From contig NZ_LJSD01000057.1 in assembly GCF_001303895.1 (NCBI RefSeq), positions 1 to 64,000 of the forward strand: DNA of 64,000 nucleotides, written 5' to 3'. Below are positions 8,805 to 17,531 of the stretch, one piece after another. Below the pieces are notes generated by a model, which made no database searches, was not told the origin of the DNA, and saw nothing but the letters and a program-made list of their open reading frames with translations. Both the position numbers and the translations under genes were made by a program. This stretch comes from Mesorhizobium sp. 1M-11. Its GTDB lineage: Bacteria; Pseudomonadota; Alphaproteobacteria; Rhizobiales; Rhizobiaceae. Position 1 is the first letter of the stretch. Every line of letters begins with the position of its first letter.

Positions 8805-9016
8805 CCGGCATTTGCAATGGTCGTCGTGTGAGGTCGGCTGTAAGGGGGGTCCCTCCCTGGACAGGCCGGCCCGCTTTGCTGTGATGGCAAAAACTTTTTG
8901 ATGCTGGCGATCGGCTTTCCGTCCCGATGGACGAATCGCTTCACGTGCCAAGCCTCTCCATGAGGCAGCAAGGAGCGCTTGATTGGAGGTCAATCAAAGC
9001 CCTTCATAGTTTCCCG

Positions 9017-9925
9017 CTATGCCAAGGTTGCAAATTCGGACGCCTGCCTGAGGTGCTGTCGCAGCAGCGCTTCCGCCCATTCCATTTCGCCGGCATCGAT
9101 GGCGTCAAGAATTGCCAGGTGCTCGCGACAGGATTGTTCGATCCGTTCGGAGGGAAGCTCGTCAAACCCAGCAGATTCCTGCATGCGGCGCAGATTGTTC
9201 TGCTGGCGTACCGCGTCGGCAAGAAAGCGATTACCCGAGCAAATAGCCAGCCCTTGGTGGAATGACGCATTGATACGGAACCACTCGTCGCCGCCGATGC
9301 TGTCGGTGTCGCTTAGCACACGCTCATGCGCCCGCCTCACTGAGGTCAGCACCTGCGGGTCGGCGTGGAAGCCTGCCGAACGAAGGGCCGCGCATTCAAC
9401 AGCCGCACGGAATTCATAGCTCTCGCGATAGGCATCCTCGCCCACCAGCGAGTCTGCGAAACGCCAGCCATGGCCGGGCAGCCGCTGCACAAGACCCTCA
9501 GCGGCGAAACGCAAAAGGAGCTTGCGGATGATCCCGCGCGAAACGCCGTAACGCGGTATCAGTTCGGCCTCAGAAACCTCCTGTGGCAACTCTCCGAGCG
9601 CACGCTCGCGCATCATGCGCCGGTATAGCTCCTCAAGCGGGGAACTGGGCAGCACCTCTGCTGTGTCGAGGCCGGTGACGTCGAGCGCGACCTGCAGCCC
9701 CCGTGTCTCCAACGGCGCCAGAATGCCCTTGGAGACCAGGAGTTCGAGCGCACCACTCACGGGCGAGCGCGAAACGCCGAAGGTACGTGCGAGATCCGGC
9801 ACGGAAAGGCGAGTTCCAACACCCCAACCTGAATCGCGGATGCGATCGAGGATGCGTCGAGCCAGATCGATCTGCAGCGGGCTTGCCGCCTCGCCACGAT
9901 CACCATCCTCGTCATGTCGGTTCAT
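9017..9925 (-). CDS. GntR/FCD-family regulator with two winged-helix domains
   Basis: Regulator of 302 aa divergent from the C45-hydrolase/oligopeptide-transport operon. Residues about 15-80 form a GntR winged helix (LARRILDRIRDSGWGVGTRL, VSRSPVSGALELLVSKGILA). Residues about 92-157 look like a second one (LEELYRRMMRERALGELPQE, YGVSRGIIRKLLLRFAAEGL). An FCD ligand domain follows to the end (YEFRAAVECAALRSAG, then His-bearing helices). Typical FadR-type members have one winged helix and about 230 residues, so this is a long tandem form. ATG 9925 lies close to the ATAATGC/GCATTAT repeats at 9944-10024. Control of the divergent operon is inferred from position. Confidence 0.88.
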   Translation of the reverse strand: MNRHDEDGDRGEAASPLQIDLARRILDRIRDSGWGVGTRLSVPDLARTFGVSRSPVSGALELLVSKGILAPLETRGLQVALDVTGLDTAEVLPSSPLEELYRRMMRERALGELPQEVSEAELIPRYGVSRGIIRKLLLRFAAEGLVQRLPGHGWRFADSLVGEDAYRESYEFRAAVECAALRSAGFHADPQVLTSVRRAHERVLSDTDSIGGDEWFRINASFHQGLAICSGNRFLADAVRQQNNLRRMQESAGFDELPSERIEQSCREHLAILDAIDAGEMEWAEALLRQHLRQASEFATLA

Positions 9926-9943
9926 GCACCCTCCTGGATCACA

Positions 9944-10024
9944 GCATTATAGTCAGGTCACACGACATAACGAAGGGGATGAATTTCCAAATATAATGCT
10001 TTTCATGCAATCAAAATGCATTAT
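9944..10024. promoter_or_regulatory. ATAATGC/GCATTAT half-sites in divergent promoter region
   Basis: An inverted repeat with arms ATAATGC (9993-9999) and GCATTAT (10018-10024) is centred in the gap between the divergent GntR and C45-hydrolase genes. The inner flanks TTTT and AAAA extend the symmetry. A further GCATTAT lies at 9944-9950 near the GntR start. Two spaced sites would suit a GntR protein with duplicated DNA-binding domains. Confidence 0.5.
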
Positions 10025-10055
10025 GATCAATCATCATCGCTTTCGAGGTAACCGC

Positions 10056-11237
10056 ATGACAGTCGTTCCGCCCTTCCCACTCGTCGACGTCAGCGGAAGT
10101 CCATCCGAGCGCGGTCGGGCCTATGGCGAGCAAGCGCGGGAGCGCATTGTCCTGTCGATTTCGCTCTATGCCTCGCAATTGGAGAAGCTGGGCTTCGCTC
10201 GCGAGGAGATCAGCCGGTTCTGCGGGCTCTTCCTCCCCCGCCTCAAGGAATGGGCCCCCGATCTTGTCGAGGAGATGGAGGGCATAGCGGCCGGCGCCAA
10301 TGTCGACCTGACGTCGGTCCTCATGGTCAATGCCCGCACCGAAGTGTTGCAGCTGGCGCGACGTGAGAAAGGCATTGTCGATGACGAGCCGGATGGCTGT
10401 ACCGGCGCCGTGATCCTGCCGGATGCAACGCGCGACGGCAGGCTGATCCATGGCCAGAACTGGGATTGGCGCGCCGAGTGCGCCGAAACCTCCATCGTAC
10501 TGCGTATCCGCCGCGACGACGGCCCCGACCTGCTGACATTCACCGAAGCCGGCGGGCTGGCCCGCAGCGGCTTCAACGCTGCCGGCATCGGCATCACCGC
10601 CAATTATCTGGAATCGGATCGCGATTATCGCGAGATCGGCATTCCCTTGCCCTTCATCAGACGCCGGGCGCTGGAGGCCGCGCATTTCGCGGATGCCGTG
10701 CGCATCGTGGCGATCACGCCGAAATCGGGTTCCAACAACATGATCCTGTCCACTGCGGAAGGCTTCGCCGTCGACCTGGAATGTGCCCCGGACGAAGCCT
10801 TCTCCATCTACCCTGACAATGACCTCATCGTGCATGCCAACCATTGGCAGAGCGCGGTCGCGCTCTCGAAACTCAGGGAAACCGGTCTGAAAGACGTGCC
10901 GGACAGTTTCTACCGTGACTACCGGGTAAAACGTCGGCTGATGAAGAGCCACGGCAGCATCACAGCCATCGATCTCAAGGACGCGCTTTTCGATGAGTTC
11001 GCCTGGCCGCTCAGCGTGTGCAGACCACCCTTCCGCAAGGAAGGCGGCAACATTTCAGCAACGGTGGCGATGATTATTTTCGAACCAGCCGCCGGCTTCA
11101 TGGAAATCGCGCCCTTGCCTGCCGAATGCCGGGTCTTCACCCGCTACGACCTTGCCATGGAAGAGGCCGTGCTTGCCCGCATGGAGCACAAGGACGATCC
11201 CAGCGAAACCATTGCCCGTGCCGTGGGAGAAAGATGA
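10056..11237 (+). CDS. C45-family acyltransferase/Ntn hydrolase (AAT-like)
   Basis: Member of the peptidase C45 / acyl-CoA:6-aminopenicillanate acyltransferase family, N-terminal-nucleophile enzymes acting on amide bonds and activated by self-cleavage before a Cys. In this 393-aa protein the expected site is Gly114-Cys115 (PDGCTGAVIL), followed by the conserved GQNWDW stretch. The N-terminal part matches the family (SERGRAYGEQARERI, WAPDLVEEMEGIAAGA). ATG 10056 has CGAGG 7 nt upstream, ruling out longer in-frame extensions. It overlaps the permease gene by ATGA and heads a four-gene operon, so an imported peptide-like amide is a likely substrate. The reaction cannot be told from sequence. Confidence 0.85.
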   Translation: MTVVPPFPLVDVSGSPSERGRAYGEQARERIVLSISLYASQLEKLGFAREEISRFCGLFLPRLKEWAPDLVEEMEGIAAGANVDLTSVLMVNARTEVLQLARREKGIVDDEPDGCTGAVILPDATRDGRLIHGQNWDWRAECAETSIVLRIRRDDGPDLLTFTEAGGLARSGFNAAGIGITANYLESDRDYREIGIPLPFIRRRALEAAHFADAVRIVAITPKSGSNNMILSTAEGFAVDLECAPDEAFSIYPDNDLIVHANHWQSAVALSKLRETGLKDVPDSFYRDYRVKRRLMKSHGSITAIDLKDALFDEFAWPLSVCRPPFRKEGGNISATVAMIIFEPAAGFMEIAPLPAECRVFTRYDLAMEEAVLARMEHKDDPSETIARAVGER

Positions 11238-12175
11238 CCCGCTTTATCCTCACCCGTATCGCCAGCGCGATCCCGACACTGATCCTGGTGTCGATAGCCG
11301 TGTTCGGCCTGCTCCGCTTCATCCCAGGAGACCCTGCCGCCCTGATGCTCGGTGATCTTGCCAAGCCTGGTCAGGTCGAGGCCATGCGCGTCCAGATGGG
11401 CCTGGACAAGCCCGTCGTCGCTCAATACCTGATCTGGATCGGCAATGTGCTGACCGGCGATTTCGGCACGTCGATCAGCACCGGGCAGGACGTCCTGCCG
11501 CTCATGCTGAATGCCTTTTCCGTTTCGGCCACCATCGTGCTCGTCGGCGTCTTCATCGCTGCGCTGATTGCCGTTCCGGCTGGCATGCTGGCCGCATGGC
11601 GCCAAAACAGCTTGGGCGATGTCGGTGTCATCGCGGTTTCGACCATTCTCCTGTCGATCCCGAGTTTCTGGCTCGGCCTCATGCTCCTGCTCGCCTTCGG
11701 GCTTCATCTCGGCTGGTTGCCGGTGATCGGCTACGTTCCGTTCAGCCAGGGCTTCTGGCCGGCGCTCGTCTACATCGTTCTGCCGGTGACCACGCTGGTG
11801 CTGAGCGAGGCCGGGCCGATCGCACGCATGGCGCGCGCCAGCACCATCGAAGTGGCTCGACTCGAGTACATTACACATGCTCGCGCCAAGGGACTTTCGG
11901 AGGCGGCGGTCATGTGGCGTCATGCCTTCAAGAATGCCTTCGCACCAACATTGACACTGATCGGCTTCGTGCTCGGCAGCCTGCTTGGCGGCATAGCCGT
12001 CATCGAAACGGTGTTCACCTTGCCAGGTCTAGGCCGGCTGCTGGTCGATGCCATCTATGCCCGCGACTATCCCGTGGTTCAGGGCACGATGCTGTTCGTG
12101 GCGGCGATCTACGTCGTCGTCAATCTGGTCGTGGACCTGCTCTATCCCTTCCTCGATCCGAGGGTTGCTGCATGA
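11234..12175 (+). CDS. Oligopeptide/dipeptide ABC permease, DppB type
   Basis: First inner-membrane permease of an oligopeptide importer. The 313-aa protein begins with the DppB hallmark (LTRIASAIPTLILVSIAVFG, then RFIPGDPAALMLG) and has about six transmembrane helices. The cytoplasmic EAA loop is visible (EYITHARAKGLSEAAVMWRHAF). Its ATG overlaps the C45 gene stop, and its stop overlaps the next permease start, so translation is coupled. The operon lacks a binding-protein gene; the one in the convergent operon (15904-17496) is the likely partner. Confidence 0.93.
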   Translation: MTRFILTRIASAIPTLILVSIAVFGLLRFIPGDPAALMLGDLAKPGQVEAMRVQMGLDKPVVAQYLIWIGNVLTGDFGTSISTGQDVLPLMLNAFSVSATIVLVGVFIAALIAVPAGMLAAWRQNSLGDVGVIAVSTILLSIPSFWLGLMLLLAFGLHLGWLPVIGYVPFSQGFWPALVYIVLPVTTLVLSEAGPIARMARASTIEVARLEYITHARAKGLSEAAVMWRHAFKNAFAPTLTLIGFVLGSLLGGIAVIETVFTLPGLGRLLVDAIYARDYPVVQGTMLFVAAIYVVVNLVVDLLYPFLDPRVAA

Positions 12176-12999
12176 TCGCGCTCGCCCTCGGACAGTCGCG
12201 TTTGAAGTTCAACGCCGTCTTCGGCATCACGGTCACCACCCTCCTCCTCGTTACGGCGATAGCCGGACCGTGGCTGGTCGGCTACGATCCGCTGAAACTC
12301 GACCTGCCTTCGCGGTTGACTGGCCCTTCCGCGCGACACCTGCTTGGTGCCGACGAATTCGGACGCGACGTCCTCAGTCGGCTGGTGAATGGTGCCCGCA
12401 CCAGTGCCTGGATCGCCTTTGCAACGGTGCTGTTCGCACTCGTTACCGGCACGGTGCTCGGCGTCGCGGCCGGCTTCCTGCGCGGCTGGACCGACCGTAT
12501 CCTGATGATGATCAACGACGCCTTTCTCGCCTTCCCCGGCCTGCTTCTCGCGCTCGGCATCATGGCCGTGATCGGAGCGAGCCGCGATGGCATCGTGCTG
12601 GCGCTGGGACTTGCCTATATGCCGATCGTCGTGCGTGTGGTGCGCTCCGCAGTGCTCTCGATCCGCGAGCGTGAATATGTCGAAGCCTCGCGCGTCATGG
12701 GCAACAGCGAATTCATCACCATGGCACGCCATGTGCTTCCCAATTGCGTGGCACCGATCATCGTGCTGGCGACGACGATGTTCGGCTGGGTGATCCTTTC
12801 GGAAAGCGCGCTGTCCTTCCTGGGCCTTGGCGTTCCGCCACCCGCGGCGAGCTGGGGCAGCATGCTGTCGACCGCCCGCCCTTACATCAGCCAGGCGCCG
12901 CATCTCATCGTGCTGCCGGGGCTCTGCATCTCGATCACATTGCTTGGCATCAACATGCTGGGCGATGCGGTTCGCGACTGGCTCGATCCGAAACTCTGA
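12172..12999 (+). CDS. Oligopeptide/dipeptide ABC permease, DppC type
   Basis: Second permease, 275 aa, overlapping the first by ATGA. It has an N-terminal helix, the HLLGADEFGRDVLSRLVNGA motif typical of DppC/OppC, five more helices, an EAA loop (REYVEASRVMGNSEFITMAR) and the C-terminal INMLGDAVRDWLDPKL. Together with DppB it forms the channel for peptides or peptide-like compounds. Length is near the short end of the family but complete. Confidence 0.93.
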   Translation: MIALALGQSRLKFNAVFGITVTTLLLVTAIAGPWLVGYDPLKLDLPSRLTGPSARHLLGADEFGRDVLSRLVNGARTSAWIAFATVLFALVTGTVLGVAAGFLRGWTDRILMMINDAFLAFPGLLLALGIMAVIGASRDGIVLALGLAYMPIVVRVVRSAVLSIREREYVEASRVMGNSEFITMARHVLPNCVAPIIVLATTMFGWVILSESALSFLGLGVPPPAASWGSMLSTARPYISQAPHLIVLPGLCISITLLGINMLGDAVRDWLDPKL

Positions 13000-13007
13000 G
13001 GCCAAGG

Positions 13008-14666
13008 ATGATGGACGGCACGACCTTCGTGAGAAATCCCATGCTTTCGGTACGCGACCTGACCATCACCATCGGCGCGAGTGGCAAGCGGATCGTCGAT
13101 ACGCTGAGTTTCGACCTGGCTTCCGGCGACATGATGGCACTGGTGGGCGAATCCGGTTCCGGCAAGACGATGGCTGCCCGTGCCATCCTGGGCCTGTTGC
13201 CACAGCCTCTGATGGCAACGCCGGAAAGCCGGATCCTGTTCAAGGACAATGACCTCACCCGTATCGAACCCAGGGCCATGCGCAAGATACGCGGCGCAGA
13301 AATCGGCATGGTGTTCCAGGAGCCGATGGTTTCGCTCAACCCAGCCGTCACGATCGGCGAACAGATGGCCGAGGGCCTGCGCCTCCACCACAAGCTCGAC
13401 AAGGCCGAGATCCGCGATCGTTCGCTGGCGATGCTGGAGCGCATCCGCATCAAGGAACCGGCAAAATGCCTGGCAGCCTATCCGCACGAATTCTCCGGCG
13501 GCATGCGCCAGCGCATCATGCTGGCTTCGGTCATGCTATTGAAACCGCGACTGCTCATCGCCGACGAACCGACCACGGCGCTGGACACACTGGTGCAGCG
13601 CGACGTGCTCGACCTGATGGTCGAGCTTACACAGGCCAACGGCACCGCGGTCCTCCTGATCAGCCACGACCTCGGCATGGTTTCCCACTACATTCCCAAC
13701 GTCGTCGTGATGAGCGATGGCAAGGCGGTGGAGAGCGGGGCAAGTTCGGAAGTCCTGCGCGAACCGAAGCACGACTATACGCGCCGCCTGCTCGACGCAT
13801 TGCCTCGGCGGAGTGCCGGCGGCATGCGTGGCGGCGATTGCGGCAAGCCGGTTGTCGAGGTCAGGAACGTCGTCATCGACTATCCAGGCCGCAATCGGTT
13901 CTTCTCCAGGACCGAAGCCAAGCGCGCCGTGCATGGTGTCGATCTCACTGTTCGAAGCGGCGAAACGCTGGCGCTTGTCGGAGCGTCGGGATCAGGCAAG
14001 ACCACGCTGGGCCGCGCCATTGTCGGCCTGGTCAAGCCGACGTCCGGTCAGATCGCTTTTCTCGGCGCGGAGGGCCATGCGCCGGCGGATCACCGTGGGC
14101 GCCATCACGAAATGCAGATCGTCTTCCAGGATCCCTATTCCTCGCTCGACCCGCGTCAGCGAATTGCCGACATCATCGCGGAGCCGCTGAAACTCGACAA
14201 ATCGATGAACGCTGCCGAGCGCGAGCGCCGCGTCGAGCAGGTTTTTGCCGAGGTCGGATTGTCGCCGGATTTCCGCCGCCGTTTTCCGCACCAGTTGTCC
14301 GGAGGTCAGCGCCAGCGTGTGGCAATCGCCCGCGCCATTGTCGGGCGTCCCGCTTTCGTGGTGGCGGATGAGCCTGTTTCGGCACTCGACATGACCGTGC
14401 AGAAGCAGATCCTGCTGCTGATCCGCGAGTTGCAGGCCCGGCACAATTTCGCCTGCCTGTTCGTTTCGCACGATCTTGGCGCAGTCGAGCAGGTCGCGGA
14501 CCGCATTGCCGTCATGCAGGACGGCCGTATCGTCGAGATCGGTGATCGTGACGATGTCATCGACCGGCCGCAACACCCCTACACGCGCCAATTGCTGGAG
14601 GCGGCGATGCTGATCGATCGCCGCTTTGCCGAAACCGGTCAGCTGCCGCAGGCCATGGCGCGCTGA
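13008..14666 (+). CDS. Oligopeptide ABC ATPase, DppD-DppF fusion
   Basis: Two full ATPase domains in one 552-aa chain. The first has Walker A GESGSGKTM (about residue 45), signature FSGGMRQRIMLAS and Walker B LLIADEPTTALD. The second has GASGSGKTT (about 325), LSGGQRQRVAIARAI and FVVADEPVSALD. Each half carries a short C-terminal segment of the peptide-transporter type (HDYTRRLLDALP, HPYTRQLLEA). The gene starts 8 nt after the permease stop; GAGG lies a few nt before ATG 13008, and the adjacent ATG 13011 is equally possible. It ends the operon and faces the convergent C45 gene across a hairpin. Confidence 0.93.
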   Translation: MMDGTTFVRNPMLSVRDLTITIGASGKRIVDTLSFDLASGDMMALVGESGSGKTMAARAILGLLPQPLMATPESRILFKDNDLTRIEPRAMRKIRGAEIGMVFQEPMVSLNPAVTIGEQMAEGLRLHHKLDKAEIRDRSLAMLERIRIKEPAKCLAAYPHEFSGGMRQRIMLASVMLLKPRLLIADEPTTALDTLVQRDVLDLMVELTQANGTAVLLISHDLGMVSHYIPNVVVMSDGKAVESGASSEVLREPKHDYTRRLLDALPRRSAGGMRGGDCGKPVVEVRNVVIDYPGRNRFFSRTEAKRAVHGVDLTVRSGETLALVGASGSGKTTLGRAIVGLVKPTSGQIAFLGAEGHAPADHRGRHHEMQIVFQDPYSSLDPRQRIADIIAEPLKLDKSMNAAERERRVEQVFAEVGLSPDFRRRFPHQLSGGQRQRVAIARAIVGRPAFVVADEPVSALDMTVQKQILLLIRELQARHNFACLFVSHDLGAVEQVADRIAVMQDGRIVEIGDRDDVIDRPQHPYTRQLLEAAMLIDRRFAETGQLPQAMAR

Positions 14667-14700
14667 AGGCGCGCATCGGATTCCAGTTGCTGCTGTCACG

Positions 14701-14729
14701 GCGACCAGTCATCGGGCGTGACTGATCGC
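14701..14729. terminator. Hairpin between convergent operons
   Basis: Arms GCGA-C-CAGTCA and TGACTG-A-TCGC with a 7-nt loop lie midway between the stops of the DppDF-type gene and the convergent C45 gene. No long T-run follows on either side, so a bidirectional, perhaps Rho-assisted, terminator is likely. Confidence 0.5.
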
Positions 14730-14743
14730 GCCAACCAAATCGG

Positions 14744-15802
14744 TCACATGGCGATTGCTCGCCAGCTTTCGTGGCTGGGAGGTCCGGCGCAGACGGAAAG
14801 CTCGATGGTTTCGCCGAGCGAATAGATCACCGAGCCGATCGTCATTGAGGCGGTCAATGCCGCGCTTTGCGGCGTGATCGAGACGATACCGCCCGTGCGG
14901 CGTGCGGCAAGAACGGCCTTTACCGCTGCTGCATCAGGCACAACATCGATGTCCGTTCGCAGGCTTTCCAACCGGCCACGGGAATCCTCGCTGCCTTCCA
15001 TGCGTGCCGCCGCATCGCGTCGGTCCGTGCTGACCAAAGGATGGTTGGTGTGCGGCGAACAACCGTTCGAGAACGGCACCTGAACAACACCACCGGCCGA
15101 ACATTCGAAGGTTCGCGCCTCGCTCCTGTCACCCAATTGATAATTCTGGCCGGAGGCGTGCGGCACCCGACCCAGGAACTCGGCCGCAGCCGCGGCCGAC
15201 GCTCGAGCCAACACGCCGCGCATGACGAAGGCCACCGGCAGCCCGCGTGGATTGACGGCGAGTTGGCTCAGCGTGTTGACGCAGACACCGAGCCCGCGCC
15301 CGGACACGCCCATCAGGCCGATCATGCCCGCGGAGGTGAAAACGAGGCATTCATGGTCTTCGTCGTGAATCTTCAGCAAAGCCTGGGCGCCGTCATGCCA
15401 GCGCGGCAAGTCCATCGTCTGGGCGATCAGAACCGGCCTGCCGTCGGCAGGCACTACCGCCAGGCTGCTGCAGTGGGCAGCGTTCGAGCGACCCCACCAC
15501 CATTCCTCATCCATCAATTGCAGTGCATAGGCGGTTTCCTCGGACAATCCGGCGCCTTCGGCGATGCCGACAACTTCATCGGCAAGATCAGGCGTATGTT
15601 CCGCGATCGCCACGCGGAAATCCGTCGCATCCAGGAAACGGGGGAGAAACAACGATGCCGGCGTGCCGTAAGCTTCGCCGATCGCTTCTCGCCAGCGCTC
15701 GACCTTGGCGGAGATCACGCCACGCAGCGCCTCACCATGCGCCTGCCCTCGCCGCCGCGCATCGCCTGCACAGTCGACAACTGGCAAATTCTCCGTGCGC
15801 AT
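14744..15802 (-). CDS. Second C45-family acyltransferase/Ntn hydrolase
   Basis: A 352-aa relative of the product of 10056-11237, encoded on the opposite strand. It has the early RRRGQAHGEALRG motif, the helical TPDLADEVVGIAEGAGLSEE segment and a candidate nucleophile Cys111 in AAHCSSLAVV. The residue before the Cys is His, not the Gly seen in the first copy, so processing or specificity may differ. ATG 15802 follows GGAGGAAG. It is the last gene of an operon with a peptide-binding protein and an alpha/beta hydrolase. The two convergent operons together form one transporter with two amide hydrolases. Confidence 0.84.
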   Translation of the reverse strand: MRTENLPVVDCAGDARRRGQAHGEALRGVISAKVERWREAIGEAYGTPASLFLPRFLDATDFRVAIAEHTPDLADEVVGIAEGAGLSEETAYALQLMDEEWWWGRSNAAHCSSLAVVPADGRPVLIAQTMDLPRWHDGAQALLKIHDEDHECLVFTSAGMIGLMGVSGRGLGVCVNTLSQLAVNPRGLPVAFVMRGVLARASAAAAAEFLGRVPHASGQNYQLGDRSEARTFECSAGGVVQVPFSNGCSPHTNHPLVSTDRRDAAARMEGSEDSRGRLESLRTDIDVVPDAAAVKAVLAARRTGGIVSITPQSAALTASMTIGSVIYSLGETIELSVCAGPPSHESWRAIAM

Positions 15803-15855
15803 AGTCTTCCTCCATTCGCTCGCGTCCGGATTTTCCGGATGTGGTCCATAAAACA

Positions 15856-15882
15856 GGATCGGGGGCCCATAGCCCCCGATCC
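15856..15882. terminator. 11-bp hairpin after binding-protein gene
   Basis: Perfect arms GGATCGGGGGC and GCCCCCGATCC around a 5-nt loop, between the binding-protein stop and the C45 gene. Such stems commonly protect the upstream mRNA or cut read-through so that the binding protein is made in excess. Confidence 0.65.
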
Positions 15883-15903
15883 AATCTATATCTGTCGGGA
15901 CGC

Positions 15904-17496
15904 CTATTCAGATTTCCACACACCCCAGGTGCGGGGGTTTTCGGCCGGCCAGGCGGCATAGCCTTGCACTTTTGGTGAAATCGCATCCACCGACGGCGTG
16001 AAATAGAGGCCTAGCATCGGCACCTCTTCGGCCATCAGCGCATGCATCTGTTTGAAGACGGCCTTTCGCTCTTCAAATTTGTCGGTGGCAACCGATTTGA
16101 GATAAAGATCCCAGGCCTTCGGACTGTCCCACTGTGCGGTCGGATCGGTCTTCTTGTCGCCCATGATCGTGCTGTACATCAGCGATGGGTCGAAACGGGC
16201 GGAAAAACCGAACGATTGCAGCTGGAATTTACCGGCCAGATAATTGTCGAGCTGGGCCGCCCAGTCGAGCACTTCCAGTTCTGCGTTGAAGCCAGCCGCT
16301 GTCAGCATGGCCTGCAGCAGAACCGAATTCTCATACATGCCCTGGTAGCGCGTGTTGGTCTGGATCTTTAGCTTCTCACCCTTGTATCCAGCTTCCGCAG
16401 CCAGCGCTTGAGCCTTCTGCGGATCGTATTGCGGCCATTGAGAGGAAAAGCTGTCATCATAGAAGGCACTCGCCGGCGCCACCGCTGAAGGATCGGCTTT
16501 GGCCAGGCCTTCGGTGCGGGCAGCGGCAATCTGCGCGATGTCGACGGCATGTGCCAATGCCTGCCGCATCTTCGGGTTGGACAGGAGCGGGTCCGTGGTT
16601 TGCATCAGGATAGCCGTCCACGACAATCCTCGGGACGAAACGACATTCATGCCGCGTGCTTTCGCCTCCTCGACACGGGTCGATTCGACGCCAGGCAGGA
16701 TATCGATCCCGCCGGCAAACAACGCGGTTTCGGCAGCCGACGTATCCGGAATCACGGTGAAGCGGACATGGTCGACATAGGCTTCGCGACTGCCGGCGAA
16801 GCCGCTCGGCTTTTCGGCAATCGGCTTGTAGCCGTCAAAACGATCGAGAGCGATATACTGCCCCTTCACCCATTCTTGCAGCTTGAACGGGCCGCTGCCG
16901 ATCGCGGAACCGTCGATCCATTTGCCGTCAGCATCGACATTCTTCGGGCTGGCGACCCAGACATTGGCCTGAATGCCAGCCAGCAGCGGCAGAAAGAGCG
17001 CGTTGGGCGCATTCAGCTTGAAGGTGACGGTACGCTCATCGACTGCCTCGACAGATTCGACCTTGAGGCCCTGGGTGCCGTCGAAACTGGTAATGAACAG
17101 CCATTCATTGGCCGGATCCATCCGACGTTCCCAGCTCCATTTAACATCGGCGGCAGTGACCTTGTCGCCATTGTGGTAGACGGCACCGTCGCGCAACGTG
17201 AAGGTATAGGTCTTCCCGTCCTCTGACATTTTCCATGTTTCCGCCAGCACTGGCCCGATCGACAGGTCGGTGCGGTAGCCGACAAGGGTCTCGAATATCT
17301 GATGCAGAACCGTATCTGTGTTGGCATCGCGCTGAATGCCGTTGGTGGCGCGAATATCGGCATTCAGGCGGACATTAAGTGTGCCGCCCTTCTTCGGTGC
17401 CTCCTCGGCCATCACTGGCAAGGCGACGGTAACCATCAATGCAGCCGCCATCCCTTTAAGGATCTGTCGTCTTCCCACTAACAAGGCTGTTCCCAT
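15904..17496 (-). CDS. Periplasmic peptide-binding protein (SBP_bac_5 family)
   Basis: Solute-binding protein of 530 aa. It has a cleavable signal (basic QILKG, then AAALMVTVALPVMAEEA), GGTLNVRLNADIR at the mature start, the family motif in which a charged loop precedes VTAADVKWSWERRMD, and a C-terminal domain with SFGFSARFDPSLMY. Length and motifs fit DppA/OppA-type proteins. GGAGAA lies 9 nt before ATG 17496. It is between an alpha/beta hydrolase gene and a C45 gene. As the nearby rightward operon has permeases and ATPase but no binding protein, this is the probable partner. Confidence 0.92.
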   Translation of the reverse strand: MGTALLVGRRQILKGMAAALMVTVALPVMAEEAPKKGGTLNVRLNADIRATNGIQRDANTDTVLHQIFETLVGYRTDLSIGPVLAETWKMSEDGKTYTFTLRDGAVYHNGDKVTAADVKWSWERRMDPANEWLFITSFDGTQGLKVESVEAVDERTVTFKLNAPNALFLPLLAGIQANVWVASPKNVDADGKWIDGSAIGSGPFKLQEWVKGQYIALDRFDGYKPIAEKPSGFAGSREAYVDHVRFTVIPDTSAAETALFAGGIDILPGVESTRVEEAKARGMNVVSSRGLSWTAILMQTTDPLLSNPKMRQALAHAVDIAQIAAARTEGLAKADPSAVAPASAFYDDSFSSQWPQYDPQKAQALAAEAGYKGEKLKIQTNTRYQGMYENSVLLQAMLTAAGFNAELEVLDWAAQLDNYLAGKFQLQSFGFSARFDPSLMYSTIMGDKKTDPTAQWDSPKAWDLYLKSVATDKFEERKAVFKQMHALMAEEVPMLGLYFTPSVDAISPKVQGYAAWPAENPRTWGVWKSE

Positions 17497-17531
17497 TCTT
17501 TTGTTCTCCAGCTGACGAATTGTGTTCGTTC

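Larger units (their letters stand above)
8624..9016. other. 393-bp intergenic stretch with inverted repeats
   Basis: Separates the AraC gene start from the GntR gene stop. It is AT-rich from 8690 to 8810 and carries two perfect inverted repeats (8690-8714 and 8785-8804) plus the short palindrome GGATATATCC near 8667. The first is close enough to the AraC gene to be an operator. No gene seen. Confidence 0.6.

Noticed and set aside
9615-10055. N-terminal extension of the C45 gene in the same frame
   Set aside because: It runs antisense through the GntR gene; the ribosome site before ATG 10056 and the family start both favour the shorter protein.
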